Positions 35,125 through 47,915 are shown, counted from the stretch's first letter. The stretch: DNA of 64,000 nt from Prinsepia uniflora (GCA_032719365.1 CM064867.1:42991651-43055650), one strand, 5' to 3'. Numbers and translations are program-made. Notes: a model not told the origin generated them from the letters alone.

Positions 35125-35142
35125 TCCCTCGCAACGACGCCA
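35125..35142 (-). other. Primer binding site, tRNA-Asp type (Athila)
   Basis: The - strand reads TGGCGTCGTTGCGAGGGA, 5 nt inside the 5' LTR. It resembles the Athila tRNA-Asp primer complement with a few substitutions. Confidence 0.8.
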
Positions 35143-35147
35143 AAAAT

Positions 35148-36925
35148 TGATACGCAAAAACTAAGCATTAAAGTAAACACAAAGTAACACTCAACACTTA
35201 ATAAAAACATATGCAAATTAAAACCTTTTTTTGTAGATTGTAGCATTGATAAGTAGGGATCGTTCTTAACCGGTGATTGAGGGTACCTAAGCATGATTAT
35301 CGTCTGATTAATTAATTTTTTTTTGGGGAATCGGGGGGGGGGGGGGGGGGGGGGGGGGGTGGGGTGTAGTTGATTGTTTCTATATTCCCAACTAATTAAA
35401 TAATCTAATCTAATCTAACTTAATTTATTATTTACATGATCAACTCATCTTTAACCTAACTCATTCATGAATTCTATTAACTTCAACCTATGAAATCCTG
35501 TAATTCTAGCCTTACGAGTTACTTGCATATTGTCTTAAGTACGTGACCGGGACCCCCGACGACACTTTCAAAGATCTAGACCCGAGACCCCCTATATATA
35601 GTCAAACATTAAGCGCGAACATACAAATATAACAAAAACTAGAATCATAAAACATATAGAAAATTGAATCAATACAAATCATAAAACCAAAAATAATATT
35701 AGAAATCAGTTCATAAACCAAGATATTCAAGCACAAAAAATAACTATAAGGTAAAGAGGTCGTGTTACACTTTTTCTCTTCGGAACACCCTATGGATACG
35801 AAGTGAATGAGCACTTTTTGGTGAGACAAGCGGGGACCCCCAACTAAGTCACGGTCGAAGGTGTAAAATATGAAGTATGTTATAATTAACCTTGCACAAG
35901 AAATCTTGAATTTATTGAAAAGGAAAAATTGGTTAAGCTGAGCTTTGGTACAAAAATTGGCGACCCCTTACAATTAGCCTAAACCTCTTTATTTGTAGGA
36001 GGAAATTAATCCTCAAATAAATAGGATTTCACAATTTAATTCTGAAAGAAAATAGATTAAACTAATTAAATTAAAATCCTAAAGGTAAAATGTAATAAAA
36101 ATCTTAATTTAAAAGGTAATCTAAATCCTAAAGAAAGAATAAATACAAAATTTAATTAAAAAGGTAATAAAAACTCCTAATTTAAATAGGGAATCTAAAT
36201 CCTAATTAACAGGAGAAATCATTCTCCTGGTTTTAGTTGGAAAATTGATGGCAGGCTGGATTTTGCGGAGAAGAAGAAATCTGAGCTAGTGGGCCATTAA
36301 AAATGGACACGCGCATGGGCTGAAAAATGGAGTCGGCAAGTTGGCAATTGGGCCAACAACTAACACTTGGGCGGCATGTAATTGGAGTCGGTTCTGTGCT
36401 GAAGGGCTTGCAAGGGTGAAATGCTGATGGACGTGCGGGCCTCAATTATTTGGGCCCTGAAAAGCAATGGTGACACGCGCAATTGCTGGGGAAAGTTGAA
36501 AACATGGACTCGGTGGATTTGCAACGTGGGCTAAAGGCTGTGAACAGCTGATGCGGTGAGGTGCGCAGTTGTGGGCTTCATAATTGGACTTGCGCCTACT
36601 GCAATTGGGCTTTACTGGAATGTTCCGAAAATGACAGACGCTAAATGGGCCACGTATGCAGGATTCTCGTTGGGCCTCGCACATTCAAGCTGGGTTGGAG
36701 ACTTGGTTGGGTTATAGAAAATTAATTAATTGGGCTTGCATTAGAATAATTAATTATAAGTTATTTAATTGAATTATTAATTCTTTAAATAGTTACTAAT
36801 TATTCAATTCTAGTAAATAATATATGAAAATAATAAAATGGGAAAGAAGGAATATAATTAAGGTTCTAACAAAGTAAAATATAAAGAAAATAGATATAAA
36901 AAGATGATCAATTAAGTGTTTATCA
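35148..36925 (-). repeat. 5' LTR of the Athila element
   Basis: 1778 bp, TGATACGCAAAAAC...GTGTTTATCA on the + strand. It is colinear with 18345-20110, with scattered substitutions and small indels. It contains a 27-nt G run (35333-35359). Confidence 0.9.
35333..35359 (+). repeat. Poly-G tract, 27 nt, in Athila 5' LTR
   Basis: Twenty-seven G, then TGGGGTG. It is in the same LTR position as 18526-18555 but with different flanks (AATC before the run here, TGCGC there). Confidence 0.9.
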
Positions 36926-36930
36926 ATGTA

Positions 36931-39900
36931 CAATGTGGCAGGCTGTCAAAACTCTCAGGTGTCAGAGTTGTTAAGCTAACGTCAGCCGGTGACGTCAGCG
37001 TTGACTAGACTTTGACTAGCACGTGTGTGCACGAATTTCGAGGTCAAACCAGTCATGTTGGAAAGGTTTTGACGATCTGAATCCAATGATGGTGGTTTCA
37101 GGTCAATCTGAGATTGATTGATGGGTCATTTTGAGGGTTTTAGCATCGGGAAACGTGTTCAAAACACATTTACTATTTCGAGAGTTTTGAGGGCTTACAG
37201 TTTGGACTTGTAAAGATGGTTAGTGACCAAAATCTGGAGGATACCACTCTAGAGGCTTGTGCTGGTGCGTGGAGGTGCGTCCGATGTCTCCTAAAGATGG
37301 AGTTAACATGAAAGTTGTTTATTTCATCATCTGAGTTTATTGGGATAATTATTAGGTTATTTAGAGGTCGTTTGAGACAGTTGTGATCCTTTGAAGTTTT
37401 AAGTGTTATTTGCTATTTTTATTTCAAATTCAAAAAAAAAAAATATCACTACAAGCTATTTTGAGTTATGAAAATATAAGGATAATTGTTGGTATTTATG
37501 TAACGACTCGTCCTGAAATTACATGATTATCAAGGATAATTAAGGATTAATGGGGGATTAATCGAGGATTATCGGACGATCAGGGTGAAATTATGATTTT
37601 GCCCATAGATGGGTGAAAATGTTGAATTTTGGCCCGAAAGGTCATTGGTACGTGGACCGAGGTCCATTACGTAGATCGAGACGTTACAAGTCCATAGATA
37701 GGTGACATGTCGAAATTGAACATCGTAAGGGAAAGTTACGGGTCTAAAACGGATTATAGTACGATTACACAATTTATGAGATGGGTTGAATTTTGTTTCT
37801 TGTGGGCCTAGATATTTGTGTTCAGGCCCAATGGATACAATTGCTCCTCATCTTCATACATGCATCTCACATTTTCCGTTTTCATTTTGGATCGTAAACG
37901 AAACCCACCCCAACCATTCTTCCATCATCTTCTTCTTTTGATTTGTTGAGAGAGATTGAGAGTGAGGGAGTGGCTGAGAGACCAAGTGGGGTGATAGGGA
38001 TGGCGGAGCTATCGTGGAGGTGGTCGTGAAACTCAGGAAAAAGGTAAGCCGTGAGGGTTTGAATTTCAAGTTCCCATTTTGAGACTTAGGGAACCTTAAC
38101 TAAGGCCATATTGATGTTTCATGTGTTTGTTTGAGGGGATTGAACGAAAAATAGAAGGAAAAGGGCGATGCGACATACCTGGCTTTGAGCTTGAAGGCTA
38201 GCCGTGATGGAATGATTTTGGATTACAAATTTCTGATACGTTTTCCTCATTTTGTTTAGATAGGTCAAATCCTGGGTTCAAGGCGAGTCGAATGGGAGAA
38301 AAATGGAGGAAAACAGTGGTTCGACGGTGGAGACACAACTGAGTCGAGTCGCTAGTCAAAATGACCCGTTACAGTCACACGGGACTACCTATATGGAGGT
38401 TGAAAGTGATGACATTGCAGTCCACGTCATCCTTATTAGACCATGTAGCAAACTAGAGGGTGACACATGGAAAGGTGTCAGTCCAGTCAGGAGCTGACGT
38501 GGTAGTGCCACGTCAGACTTATCAGACCACGTGAACTAGTGATATGGTGTCACGTGGCATGGTATCAAGACTTGTCAGGTAACATGTCAGATGACGTGGC
38601 AGTCCACATCAAGCATGTCAAACAAGTCAAAACATGTGGACCAGTGAGGTGGTGCCACGTGGCATATGTCAGATCGATGTCAGACTTGTGACGTCAGCAG
38701 GTGATGAAATCATGTGACGTTGCACGCTTTAGAGGGTGACGTGTGGCACCAATCAGGGTGTACCATTTGAAAGGCTGTCAAAGCTTTCAAGTGTTAGAGT
38801 TGTCAAGCTAACGTCAGTGGGTGACATCAGTAGCTTACATTAGCGTTGACTTTCATTGACTGGACTTTGGCTGGCACGTGTGGGCATGTGGACACGAATT
38901 TTGAGGTCAAACCTGTCTTTTTTGAAAGGTTTCGACGATTTGAATCCAATGATGGTGATTTCAGGTCAATCGGAGATCGATTGAAAGGTGATTTTGAGGT
39001 TTTTAGCATCGGGAAGCGTGTTTGGGACACGTTTACTATTCAGATAGTTTTGAGGGCGTACAGTTTGGACTTTTATAGATGGTTAGTGATCAACGTCTGG
39101 AGGATACCACTCCAGAGGCTTGTGGTGGTGTGTGGGGGTGCGTCTGACGTCTCCTCGAGATGGTGTTAATTGAAAGTTGTTTATTTCTTAATCTTGAGTT
39201 TATTGGTATAATTATTTGGTTATTTGGAGGTCGTTTGAGATAGTTATGATCCTTTGAAGTTTTAAGTGTTATTTACTAATTTTATGTTAAATTAAAAAAA
39301 ATATTACTACAAGCTATTCTGAGTTATGAAAATATAAGGATAATTGTTGGTATTTATGTAACGACCTGAGATGTCGTTGGCACGTGGACCGAGGTTTATT
39401 ATATAGATCGAGGAGTTACGAGTACATAGACAAGCGACATGTCAAAAAAAGACTTTGTATGGGAAAGTTACGTGTCTAAAACGGATTGTTGTATGATTAC
39501 ACGATTTACAAGATGAGGTGACTTTTGTTTCTTGTGGGCCTAGATATTTATGTTCAGGCCCAATGGATGTGTGACAAGTGTCACTCATCCATTTCTCCTC
39601 ATCTGCATACATGCATCTCACATTTTCTCTTTTCATTTTGAAACTTATTAGAAACGTACGCCAACCATTTTTCCATCATCTTTTTCTTTTGATCTGCTTG
39701 AGAGAGACTGAGAGTGAGGGAGAGGCTGCGAGACTGAGTGGGGTGACAGGGATGGTGGAGCTGTCATGGAGGTGACCGAGAAACTCAGGAAAATGGTAAG
39801 CCGTATGGGTTTGAATTTCGGGTTACCATTTTGAGACTTAGGGAACCTAAACTCAGGCCATATTGGTGTTTCCTATATGTTTGTGTGAGGGGATTGAACG

Positions 39901-40531
39901 AAAAATGGAAGGTCAAGGGCGACGGGACAGACATGGCTTTGAGCTTGAAGGATGGCCGTGAAGGATTGAGTTTGGATTGCAAATTTCTTTTACGTTTTCC
40001 TCATTTTGTTTAGATAGGTCGAATTCTGGGTTCATGGAGAGTCGAATGGTAGAAAAATGGAGGAAAACGGTGATCGGACAGGTGGATACACAACCGAGTC
40101 AAGTCGCAGGTCAAAATGACCTGTTATTGTCACATGGGACGACCCGTCTGGAGGTTGACAGTGATGACACGACAGTCCATATCAACCCTATGAGGCCACG
40201 CATCCAACCAGAGGGTGAAACATGGTAATGTGTTAGTCTAGTTAGGAGCTGACATGGTAGAGCCATGTCAGACTTGTCAGACCACGTGGACCAGTGATAT
40301 GGTGCCACGTGGCATGGTATCAGGACTTGTCAGGTGACATGTCAGATGACGTGGCAGTCCACGTCAAACATGTCAAACGTGTCAAAACATGTGTACCAGT
40401 GAGGTGGTGCCACGTGGCAGTGTGTTAGATCGGTATCAGACTTGTTAGCGACACCTGGTAGTACACGTGGTAGTCATAATATCAACAGATGATGTCATCA
40501 TGTGACGTGGCAAGAGATATAAGGTGACACG
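36931..40531 (+). repeat. LTR-derived tandem array, about two units
   Basis: It continues the unit interrupted by Athila (GTGTAC..GTGGCAGGCTGTCAAA). LTR-like starts are at 37499 (TGTAACGACTCGTCC) and 39357 (TGTAACGACCTGAG, followed by a deletion), 1858 bp apart. TTGAAAGTGATGACA-type anchors at 38400 and 40155 are 1755 bp apart. Donor-like AAG/GTAAGCC is at 38044 and an acceptor-like TTTGTTTAGATAG/G ends at 38263. ACGT-rich blocks are at about 38400-38770 and 40150-40530. No gene is seen. Confidence 0.8.
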
Positions 40532-40536
40532 TTGCA

Positions 40537-43328
40537 TGACAGGACCCGCCCCGATCCCACAGGGACCATAAGGGGACGTGCCCTGCTCCCGTCTGACACC
40601 CAATAATTCATACCAATTTTAACCTCAAAACATCAAATGCATAAATAACCAAATTAAAGTCATACATCAAATCCGAATTAAACGAATGTCAGACAAGGGA
40701 TGAAATTCAAAATTACAAGTTGCGAGCACGACTCTAACATAAACCTGCGGGTAAACCACCCAGCAGGGGTTCAGGTACGCAGAAGTAGATCTATGCCTCA
40801 GCCTCAGGTTCCTCCTCTACCTCAGTAACACGACCTGGAAGGGGTTACCAAAAACATTAAGGGTGAGTGGACCGAACTCAAGTTTATAAAATCATTTGAA
40901 AATTAAAACATATAATTTACCCCTCCGTTTTCCAAACATGCATGCAGCATCCTTTAAAATCATAAATAATATAATATGAATCATAAGGCATGTAATAAGA
41001 CCATAACCATAATTTTAGCTACTGCACTATACACTCCAATCCCGACATCCCAGATGTCTGACGTCCCTGACGTCCAATAAGGTCACAATCACAAGGCTAC
41101 GCGTGCCACTCGGGTCTCAATTCCGAGTTCAATCCCTGAACCCTGTTCGGTTACAGCATCCCCGATGCTTAGCGTCATAGACGCTGGACATTCTAGACGT
41201 CCGTGACCTCTCCGGGGTACCTCATCCGGAGGAGACAATATAATATGGAAGGATCTATACAGTGCAGTACCAAATACATTTTATTGATATCCACATGCAA
41301 ACATATAGGTATACATAGGTAAAATCTGAACCGATCGTTACGTTTCATCAAACGGGTCTCATGCCCAAATACAGTGAAACGTGCCATAACCGAAATCTCA
41401 AAATCATCAAAACCATTTATAGATTCCAGCATGTGAACATATAAGTAAATCAGAAAACATTTAAGCATGCAAAGGTTTAATGAAAACGGGCCCACTCACA
41501 ATACAGTCCTGCTAGAAACCGAACGTATACCCTCGTCCTGGTACAAATGTACAATCCCTGTCAAGTCCAAAGTATTCGTAAAGGTCAATTTAAACCCCCA
41601 ACATTCAACCATGAAAGCCTAGGCCGAAACCGGCCCGGGAAAGCCGCCCGAACGCGCTTCCCAATGCAATAAACCTTAATTTGACCAACTTAATGATCTC
41701 TGATCGACCCGAAACCACCGCCATTGGATCCGGATCGTCGAAACCTAAAGAATGGTGGTGGTCCCACCAAAAGTATTGTTCACACGCGCCCACACGCGCC
41801 AGTCAACGCGTCGGTCAACGTAGGAACAGTCCCTGCTGACGTCATCGCTGACGTCACTGCTGACGTCATCTGACAGCTGTCAGGTCTGACATGTCAGACT
41901 CTGACAGGTGCCACGTGTCGACATCCGATTGGTCGACCTCACTGATCTGTCAGGCCACGTGTCAGATCTGACATATGCCATGTGTCAGCACGGCACTGGT
42001 CCACGTCACTGACATGTCAGTGACACGTGGCAGTCTCTGATTGGGCCACATCACTGACATGTCAGTGCTGACTGTGCATTGACATGTGACACGTATCGGC
42101 TCACGGTTGGTCCACGTCACCTGACAGTCTGACAGGGTGCCACGTCATCACCTCTGTCCTCAGACGGGTTGACCCGTATCTCTGCAACTCGGGTCGATCA
42201 GACCCGCGATCAAGACCCGGTCACCATTTCACCATTTCTCAATCATTTTCGTTCAGGTTTGTTCCTAACTACTCGTCTTAATCCCAGGAAGGGTTCTATG
42301 GAAACAAAATCGATGAACACAGATAGGATCGAAGGCTTACCTCGATGAACAGACCCGGTTCCCGTCGCCGTTTGCACTCCGTTCAGGCTACCTCCGGTCA
42401 CGCAATTGATCCCAATAGGTTCCTAACAGTTCCTAGAGTTGATTAGGGTAAATAAAATCCAAAACCAAACGTTGGAATTCTAGTTACCAAATTCTGGGTT
42501 TTAAAACCGTTTCGGGTTTTCCCGATTTCCCTACCTCGCCGCCGTCCTCCGCCGTGATCCCTACCGTCTGCCGCCTCACCCGTCCAGTCCAGCGTCACTC
42601 AGAGCAAGGGTCAGATGCAATGGTGTGATTGTTTGGAATGGGCAGTATGTGAGTGTGTCGGGTTAGGAAATATATAGAAATGGAGGGAAAGCTGCACAAT
42701 GAAATGAACGGTCCAGATTAGATCTTGAAATGAGATCAAAGGCTGAGATTAGATCAGGGGTGTATCAGATCAAGGGCTGTGATTAAAAGTGGGTTTTAAT
42801 GGTATTTAAACCCATAGTGGATCTGATCCAATCTAGCCAATGGGTGAGTGACACTTGTCACTCACCAGGTGTCCTCCAATCAGATTTCCAGAATAAAATA
42901 TTTGGCACGAAAACCGAGACACGAACCTCCCGATCTCACGTTTCTGACCATAACTTCCTCGTACGAAGTCCGATTTCGGCGTGCCGCCTGTCTATGGACT
43001 CAGGACGTCGAGACCTACCTAATGGTCCTTGAGTCAACTGGAAATTAGTTGCCAAAAGAAAAGTCAACATTTTCACCCCCAAATGTCCAAATTACGGTAA
43101 TACCCATGAACTTCCGGTAGTCATAACTTTTTCCCTGATCATCCGAAATGGACGTGCCACCTGTCTATGAACTCGTGATGTCCCGAACTACGTCACGGTC
43201 ATAGGTCAAAGTCCGTTTAATTCATCAATCAAAAAGTCAACAATTGGCCATACCCATCACAAGGGTAAAAGCGTCAAATCACACATTAAATTACAATATT
43301 GAAATCCTCGAATTTCCGGGGTGTTACA
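40537..43328 (-). repeat. 3' LTR of element C
   Basis: 2792 bp. On the - strand the order is TGTAACACCCC start, duplicated module with CRE-like inverted repeat, palindrome (42843-42866), TATA box (42670-42676), exon-like GC-rich part with GGCGGCGAG, GT...AG segment 42340-41558, hairpin chain (41202-41155), end TCCTGTCA. Confidence 0.95.
41558..42340 (-). other. Intron-like segment in element C 3' LTR
   Basis: 783 bp on the - strand from CATCGAG/GTAAGCC to TTGACAG/GGATTG. The solo LTR at 23518-25525 has CATCGAG joined straight to GGATTG. The segment holds an ACGT-rich block (TGACGTCA and CCACGTGT motifs, about 41830-42150) homologous to the tandem-array block. See also 48936-49718. Confidence 0.7.
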
Positions 43329-43364
43329 ACCTTCCCCCCTTAAGAAATTTCGTCCCGAAATTTC
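43329..43364 (-). other. Polypurine tract and hairpin of element C
   Basis: On the - strand a hairpin GAAATTTCG-GGA-CGAAATTTC (43364-43344, 9-bp arms) is followed by TTAAGGGGGGAAGGTTG directly before the 3' LTR. The purine run primes plus-strand DNA synthesis. Confidence 0.85.
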
Positions 43365-44924
43365 AAAGAAACAAATGAGGAAATTGTTCTCGCATTTGAG
43401 CCTCAGGCTCCCATGTGGCTTCTTCCACATTCTGGTTTCTCCAGAGAATCTTCACGAGAGGGATTGTCTTCCGACGTAGTACCTTGTCCTTCCGATCCAA
43501 GATCTGTACTGGTTGTTCTTCAAAGCTCAACTCCTCCCGCAGTTCGACAGGTTGTTCCCCAAGTACATGAGAAGCATCACGTACGTACTTCCGCAGCATC
43601 GAAATGTGGAAAACATCGTGAACTCTAGATAGTTCTGGAGGTAGTGCCAATCTGTAAGCAACTCTGCCGATTCTCTCCACGATCTCATATGGTCCGATAA
43701 AATGCGGACTCAGTTTCCCCCGTCGACCGAATCGGATAATCCCCTTCCACGGTGATAACTTCAGGAAGACGAAATCTCCCACTTCAAATTCCAAGTCTCG
43801 AATCCGTCGATCAGCATAACTCTTCTGGCGATCCTGTGCCGCCTTCAATCTCTCCTTGATAACACGAACAGTTTCCATGGTTAAGTCCATCAATTCCGGC
43901 CCTACTGCCGCTCGCTCTCCTATCTCCGTCCAGCAGATAGGTGTCCTGCACTGTCGACCATACAGTGCCTCATAAGGTGCCATCCCGATGCTTGCCTGAT
44001 AGCTGTTGTTGTAAGCGAATTCCATCAATGGCAAATGAGTATCCCAAGAGTCCTGAAACTGTAGTACACATGACCTCATCATGTCCTCCAGGGTCTGAAT
44101 GGTTCTTTCAGACTGTCCATCGGTCTGAGGATGGAAAGCAGTACTGAAACGTAGGGTTGTTCCCAGAGTAGCTTGCAAACTCCGCCAGAACCTGGAAGTG
44201 AAACGCGGATCACGATCGGACACGATCGATTCCGGCTTACCATGCAATCGTATGATTTCCTTCACAAACAATTGAGCCAGTCGATTAGGTTTATAGGTCT
44301 CCTAAACAGGCAGAAAATGGGCTGATTTGGTTAGCTGGTCCACGATCACCCATACTCCGTCCACTCCACTCTGAGTCCTCGGTAACTTAAAGACGAAGTC
44401 CATGGTGATGTGATCCCACTTCCACTCGGGAATCGGAAGTGGCTGCATAGCCCCATACGGTCTCTGCCGTTCCGCCTTAACCTGCTAACAGGTTAAGCAT
44501 TTGCTTACGAACTCGGCAATATCCTTCTTCATTCCTGGCCACCAATAATGGTTCCGGAGGGTACGGTACATCTTTGTACCTCCCGGATGCATAGCATAGG
44601 CCGAACTATGGGCCTCCTCAAGAATCTCGGCTCGTAACTCTGCCACTGCAGGTACACACAAACGGCCCAACTTCACAAGTGCTCCATCGTCCCGGATGGT
44701 AAAATCCTGTCTCCCATCCGCATCGACCTCAATTCTGTAAATACAGAGTATCGGATCCTGAAGTTGTGCTTCGATGATCCGATCAATCAGTACTGGTCGT
44801 ACATGGAAGCTGGCCAACAAAGCTCCATGCACATCAGTACCCAAAATAACTCCCGCCTTCTGGAGTTCCACCAGTAAGGGAAGATACACCATCCCCAGGT
44901 GTGCAACAGTTCCCGCTGATTTCC
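43363..44924 (-). pseudogene. Tekay integrase with chromodomain
   Basis: One - strand frame carries the whole domain with two TAG stops, at 44485-44487 and 44302-44304. The zinc-binding region (HSSAYAMHPGG, then CLTC) is followed by the core: D in WKWDHITMDFVF, D in VSDRDPRFTSRFW, E in HPQTDGQSERTIQTLEDMM, so the catalytic triad is visible. Then a GPY/F module (KLSPHFIGPYEIVERIGRV, VFHISMLRKYV) and a C-terminal chromodomain (VKILWRNQNVEEATWEPE, about 43500-43370). Chromodomains of this clade are thought to direct insertion to particular chromatin. The protein is 302 residues from the last stop. Confidence 0.93.
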
Positions 44925-46447
44925 TGCTGAGTGCATCCGCCACCACATTGGCCTTACCCGGATGGTACTCGATCGTACAGTCATAGTCCTTCAGCAGCTC
45001 CAACCATCTTCGTTGTCTCATGTTAAGCTCCTTCTGAGTGAATAAATATTTAAGACTCTGGTGGTCGGTGTATATCCGACACGTTGCGCCGAACAGATAA
45101 TGTCTCCAGATCTTTAGAGCATGAACCACCGCCGCCAACTCCAAATCATGGGTAGGGTAGTTCAACTCATGGGTCTTCAGCTGCCGGGATGCGTAGGCGA
45201 TAACCTTGCCAGTTTGCATCAACACGCAGCCCAGACCCTGCAGCGATGCATCACTGAAGACCACAAACTCTCCACTGTCATCTGGCAATGCAAGGACAGG
45301 TGCAGTGGTCAATCGATCTTTCAACTCTTGAAAGCTCCGATCGCACTGCTCGTCCCAGATAAACTTCACTCCCTTCCGAGTCAAACGAGTCAATGGTGCA
45401 GCAATTTTGGAGAAACCCTCCACGAATCTCCGGTAGTAACCTGCTAATCCGACGAAACTCCGCACCTCGGTCACTGTTGTCGGTTTAGCCCAGTTGGTCA
45501 CTGCTTCTGTTTTCTGGGGATCCACGCAAATCCCATCCGTCGATATCACGTGTCCCAGAAAACCAATACTGCTCAGCCAAAACTGACACTTGCTCAGTTT
45601 GGCGTACAATTGTTCTTGTCTCAGCCTCTCCAAGACCAACCGTAGATATTCCTCATGTGCACGGGCACTCCTCGAGTACACCAAAATGTCATCGATGAAC
45701 ACAATCACGAACTTATCCAGGTAGGATCGGAAGACCCGGTTCATCAGATCCATGAATGCTGCTGGAGCATTCGTCAAACCAAATGGCATAACAAGGAACT
45801 CGTAGTGTCCGTAACGGGTTCGAAAAGCAGTTTTCGGAATATCCTCCTCCGAAATCCTCAGTTGGTGATACCCAGACCGCAAATCAATTTTCGAGAAGCA
45901 CTGAGCTCCCCGCAACTAGTCAAAAAGGTCATCGATCCTGGGTAGAGGATACTGGTTCCTCAACTAGTCAAAAAGGTCATCGATCCTTGTTGAGTTGTCG
46001 ATAGTCAATACATAAATGAAGACTTCCCTCCTTCTTCTTTACGAACAACACCGGTGCCCCCCACGGTGAAGTACTCGGTCGGACATATCCCAAATCCACC
46101 AACTCCTGCAATTGAGTCTTGAGTTCTCGTAACTCAGCCGGCGCCATCCGGTAGGGTGCCTGGGATATAGGTCGGGTACCAAGGAGTAGTTCAATAGTAA
46201 ACTCAATCTCCCGCGATGGCGGTAATCCAGGTAAGTCTTCCGGGAACACATCCGGAAACTCACATACCACCGGTATCTCGTCGATACCCGGAGTATCAAC
46301 CTGCTCCGACACGACATGCGCCAGATAACCCTGGCATCCCTTCCGTAGAAGTTTGGTAGCAGTAAGTGAAGAGATCACTTCAGGAGGCGAACCGTCATGT
46401 TCCCCCTGAAAGATAACTTCCGGCAAACCCGGGCTCCGCAGAATCAC
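44925..46447 (-). pseudogene. Tekay reverse transcriptase and RNase H
   Basis: RT starts with MAPAELRELKTQLQELVDLG and STSPWGAPVLFVKKKEG (about 46190-46020). At 45913-45987 a 27-bp stretch (CAACTAGTC...GATCCT on +) is present twice 48 bp apart and shifts the frame; a TAG at 45916-45918 follows. RT resumes in another frame at 45915: KIDLRSGYHQLRI, VMPFGLTNAPAAFM, catalytic FIDDILVYS (Asp pair 45693-45688), GLAGYYRRFVEGFSKIA. RNase H follows in frame (about 45270-44928: VVFSDASLQGLGCVLMQ, DLELAAVVHALKIWRHYL, YTDHQSLKYLF, GKANVVADALSR), apparently undamaged. Confidence 0.93.
45913..45987 (+). repeat. 27-bp templated duplication in RT
   Basis: CAACTAGTCAAAAAGGTCAT plus CGATCCT occurs at 45913-45939 and 45961-45987. 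The second copy replaces the short RT stretch between the YRQLNK and NQYPLPRIDDLF motifs, breaking the frame. Confidence 0.85.
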
Positions 46448-46739
46448 TTACTTGCTACAGCAGTCGATGAGCGATCCGTGCTCCGACAGCCAATCCATTC
46501 CTAGGATTATATCGAAATCGTGGATATCCAGAATAATTAAGTCTGCTGGTAAATCCACATCCTCAATTCTTACCGGGCACCTCCGAATCACCTGATTCAC
46601 AAGGTACACAATACCCATCGGGGTGCCAACACCCATTTCGCAATCTAAAGCTGATACCACACAATCAAGCATACCAGCACAACTCTTCGAAATAAAAGAG
46701 TGTAGCCCCCGCATCCATCAAAACACGTACAAGAAGGTT
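46448..46739 (-). pseudogene. Tekay aspartic protease
   Basis: The protease cleaves the Gag-Pol polyprotein. The active-site motif is split by a frameshift: VLMDAGAT is at the end of the gag frame (about 46700) and HSFISKSC continues in the other frame (46714-46448). The domain goes on with PMGIVYLVNQVIRRCPVRI, DLIILDIHDFDIILGMDWL and stops at a TAA (46448-46450) before RT, in the same frame as the following VILRSPG. It is not functional as read. Confidence 0.9.
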
Positions 46740-47784
46740 TAAGATATGTAGTGTACCTGTGACCACGCCTGGGGCAGTCCTCGCCTGTTGCTGGGTTATT
46801 GCAAACACTTGGGCCCTCGGCCCTCCGTTCCGTCCGCGCCCGCGCGCGCCACGCCCAGCACCACGGTCACCTCCTTGACCGCGACCTCCATTAGTGTGGG
46901 AAGCCGTGCTCTGCACCACACTAGAGCCCCCAGCGTCGTTGTTCTTAGACAACTGCGGGCAATCACAGGCATAGTGGCCCTCCTCTCCACAAGCAAAACA
47001 AGTTACTGGCCTTGGCTTGTCCGAATGCCCGCCAGAAGCACCGCTCCAAGATGAGCGTTGCCCAGAGTTGTATCCAGATCCTCTGCCCTGAGAGCCTCCG
47101 CGTCGACCTGACCAGCCACGACCCTTGAAGGATGAGGGTGCTCCCCAGTAGCCCCCTCCCTTATTGTTCTTATGGACCGATGGTCCACGATGTGGGCGAT
47201 CCTGACGTCGCCCCTCGCCCGAAGGTTGTCGTGTCTGGTGTGCCGCCAGACTGGCCTCGACACGCACCGCAGCGTCGACCAAATCTCTCAGTGAAGCATG
47301 AGTAGCAGCAGTCACACTTGCCCGGATCTCCCCTCGGAGTCCAAGCTCAAACCTTTGGCATTTGTCCTCCTCCGTGCTCACGAATGATGCAGCGAACCGG
47401 GATAGTTTTCCGAAAGTTTGCTCGTAGTCTGCAACGGACATGTCCAGATCGTAATCGCGGGTAGTACTGGTCCAGAAATCTGGAACGGAAAGCTTCCCAA
47501 GTAGTGGTATGGACAGACCACCCAGACATTTTGAGTCCGTGCCACCACTGGTAGGCTCCTCCTTCCAGCAAGAAGGCTGCCAAGGTTACCCGTTCGCCCG
47601 GAGGGCAGTGCATCACCGAGAAGATCCTCTCCCACTTGGTGACCCAATCATGAGCATCCTCGGGGTTTGATCCCCCGCAGAAAGGAGTGGCTCCCAACCG
47701 TTGAGCCCTTTCAATGCTCGCGCATTCCATCTCCCTTTCCAGATCCTCGTCAGTTCGTGTATGAGGAATTCTCCTAGGAGGCAT
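46740..47784 (-). pseudogene. Tekay gag polyprotein
   Basis: The start MPPRRIPHTRTDEDLE is at 47784 (an upstream MV at 47790 is possible). The N-terminal frame carries QRLGATPFCGGSNPEDAHDW, MHCPPGERVTLAAFLLEGGA and WEAFRSRFLDQYYPR. A small deletion with frameshift near 47440 removes the next conserved block. The second frame resumes with MSVADYEQTFGKLSRF and VDAAVRVEASLAAH, then a Gly/Arg/Ser-rich stretch and an intact CCHC zinc knuckle CFACGEEGHYACDC (about 47000-46959), followed by RG-rich repeats. Gag forms the particle and binds RNA. Only the frameshift separates the two halves. Confidence 0.92.
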
Positions 47785-47901
47785 AACCAACTGTCAAGAG
47801 GCATAGATCAGATAAAAATATTCTTAAAAGTCGAAAAGTAACTAGTACTAATCGCTAGTCTAGCATGCTGACCATACCCTAGTACTGACCACAACCTAGT
47901 G

Positions 47902-47913
47902 CTCTGATACCAA
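47902..47913 (-). other. Primer binding site, tRNA-iMet type (element C)
   Basis: The - strand reads TGGTATCAGAGC, 2 nt inside the 5' LTR (LTR edge 47916). It is identical to the sites of elements A and B. Confidence 0.9.
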
Positions 47914-47915
47914 GC

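Larger units (their letters stand above)
18345..36925 (-). mobile_element. Athila-type Ty3/gypsy retrotransposon, degraded and nested into
   Basis: The LTRs are 18345-20110 and 35148-36925, both TGAT...ATCA, with flanking GTGTA (18340-18344) and ATGTA (36926-36930), a 5-bp duplication with one mismatch. On the - strand the order is 5' LTR, tRNA-Asp-like primer site, leader, gag, protease (DLGAS), RT (FMDDFS), RNase H, integrase, long non-coding 3' region, 3' LTR. Three solo LTRs interrupt it; without them it is about 12.2 kb, normal for Athila. No env-like ORF is seen. LTRs differ at roughly one base in twenty at their starts, so it is older than element C. Confidence 0.92.

Noticed and set aside
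36926..36930. Athila boundary doubtful because the flanks GTGTA and ATGTA differ
   Set aside because: Both LTR ends are TGAT...ATCA and the flanking array sequence is continuous across the site (CAATCAGGGTGTA then CCACGTGGCAGG-like), so one mutated base in the duplication is the simplest reading.
43413..45945. Plus-strand ORFs opposite element C pol
   Set aside because: They are antisense shadows of RT and integrase, whose conserved motifs lie on the - strand.
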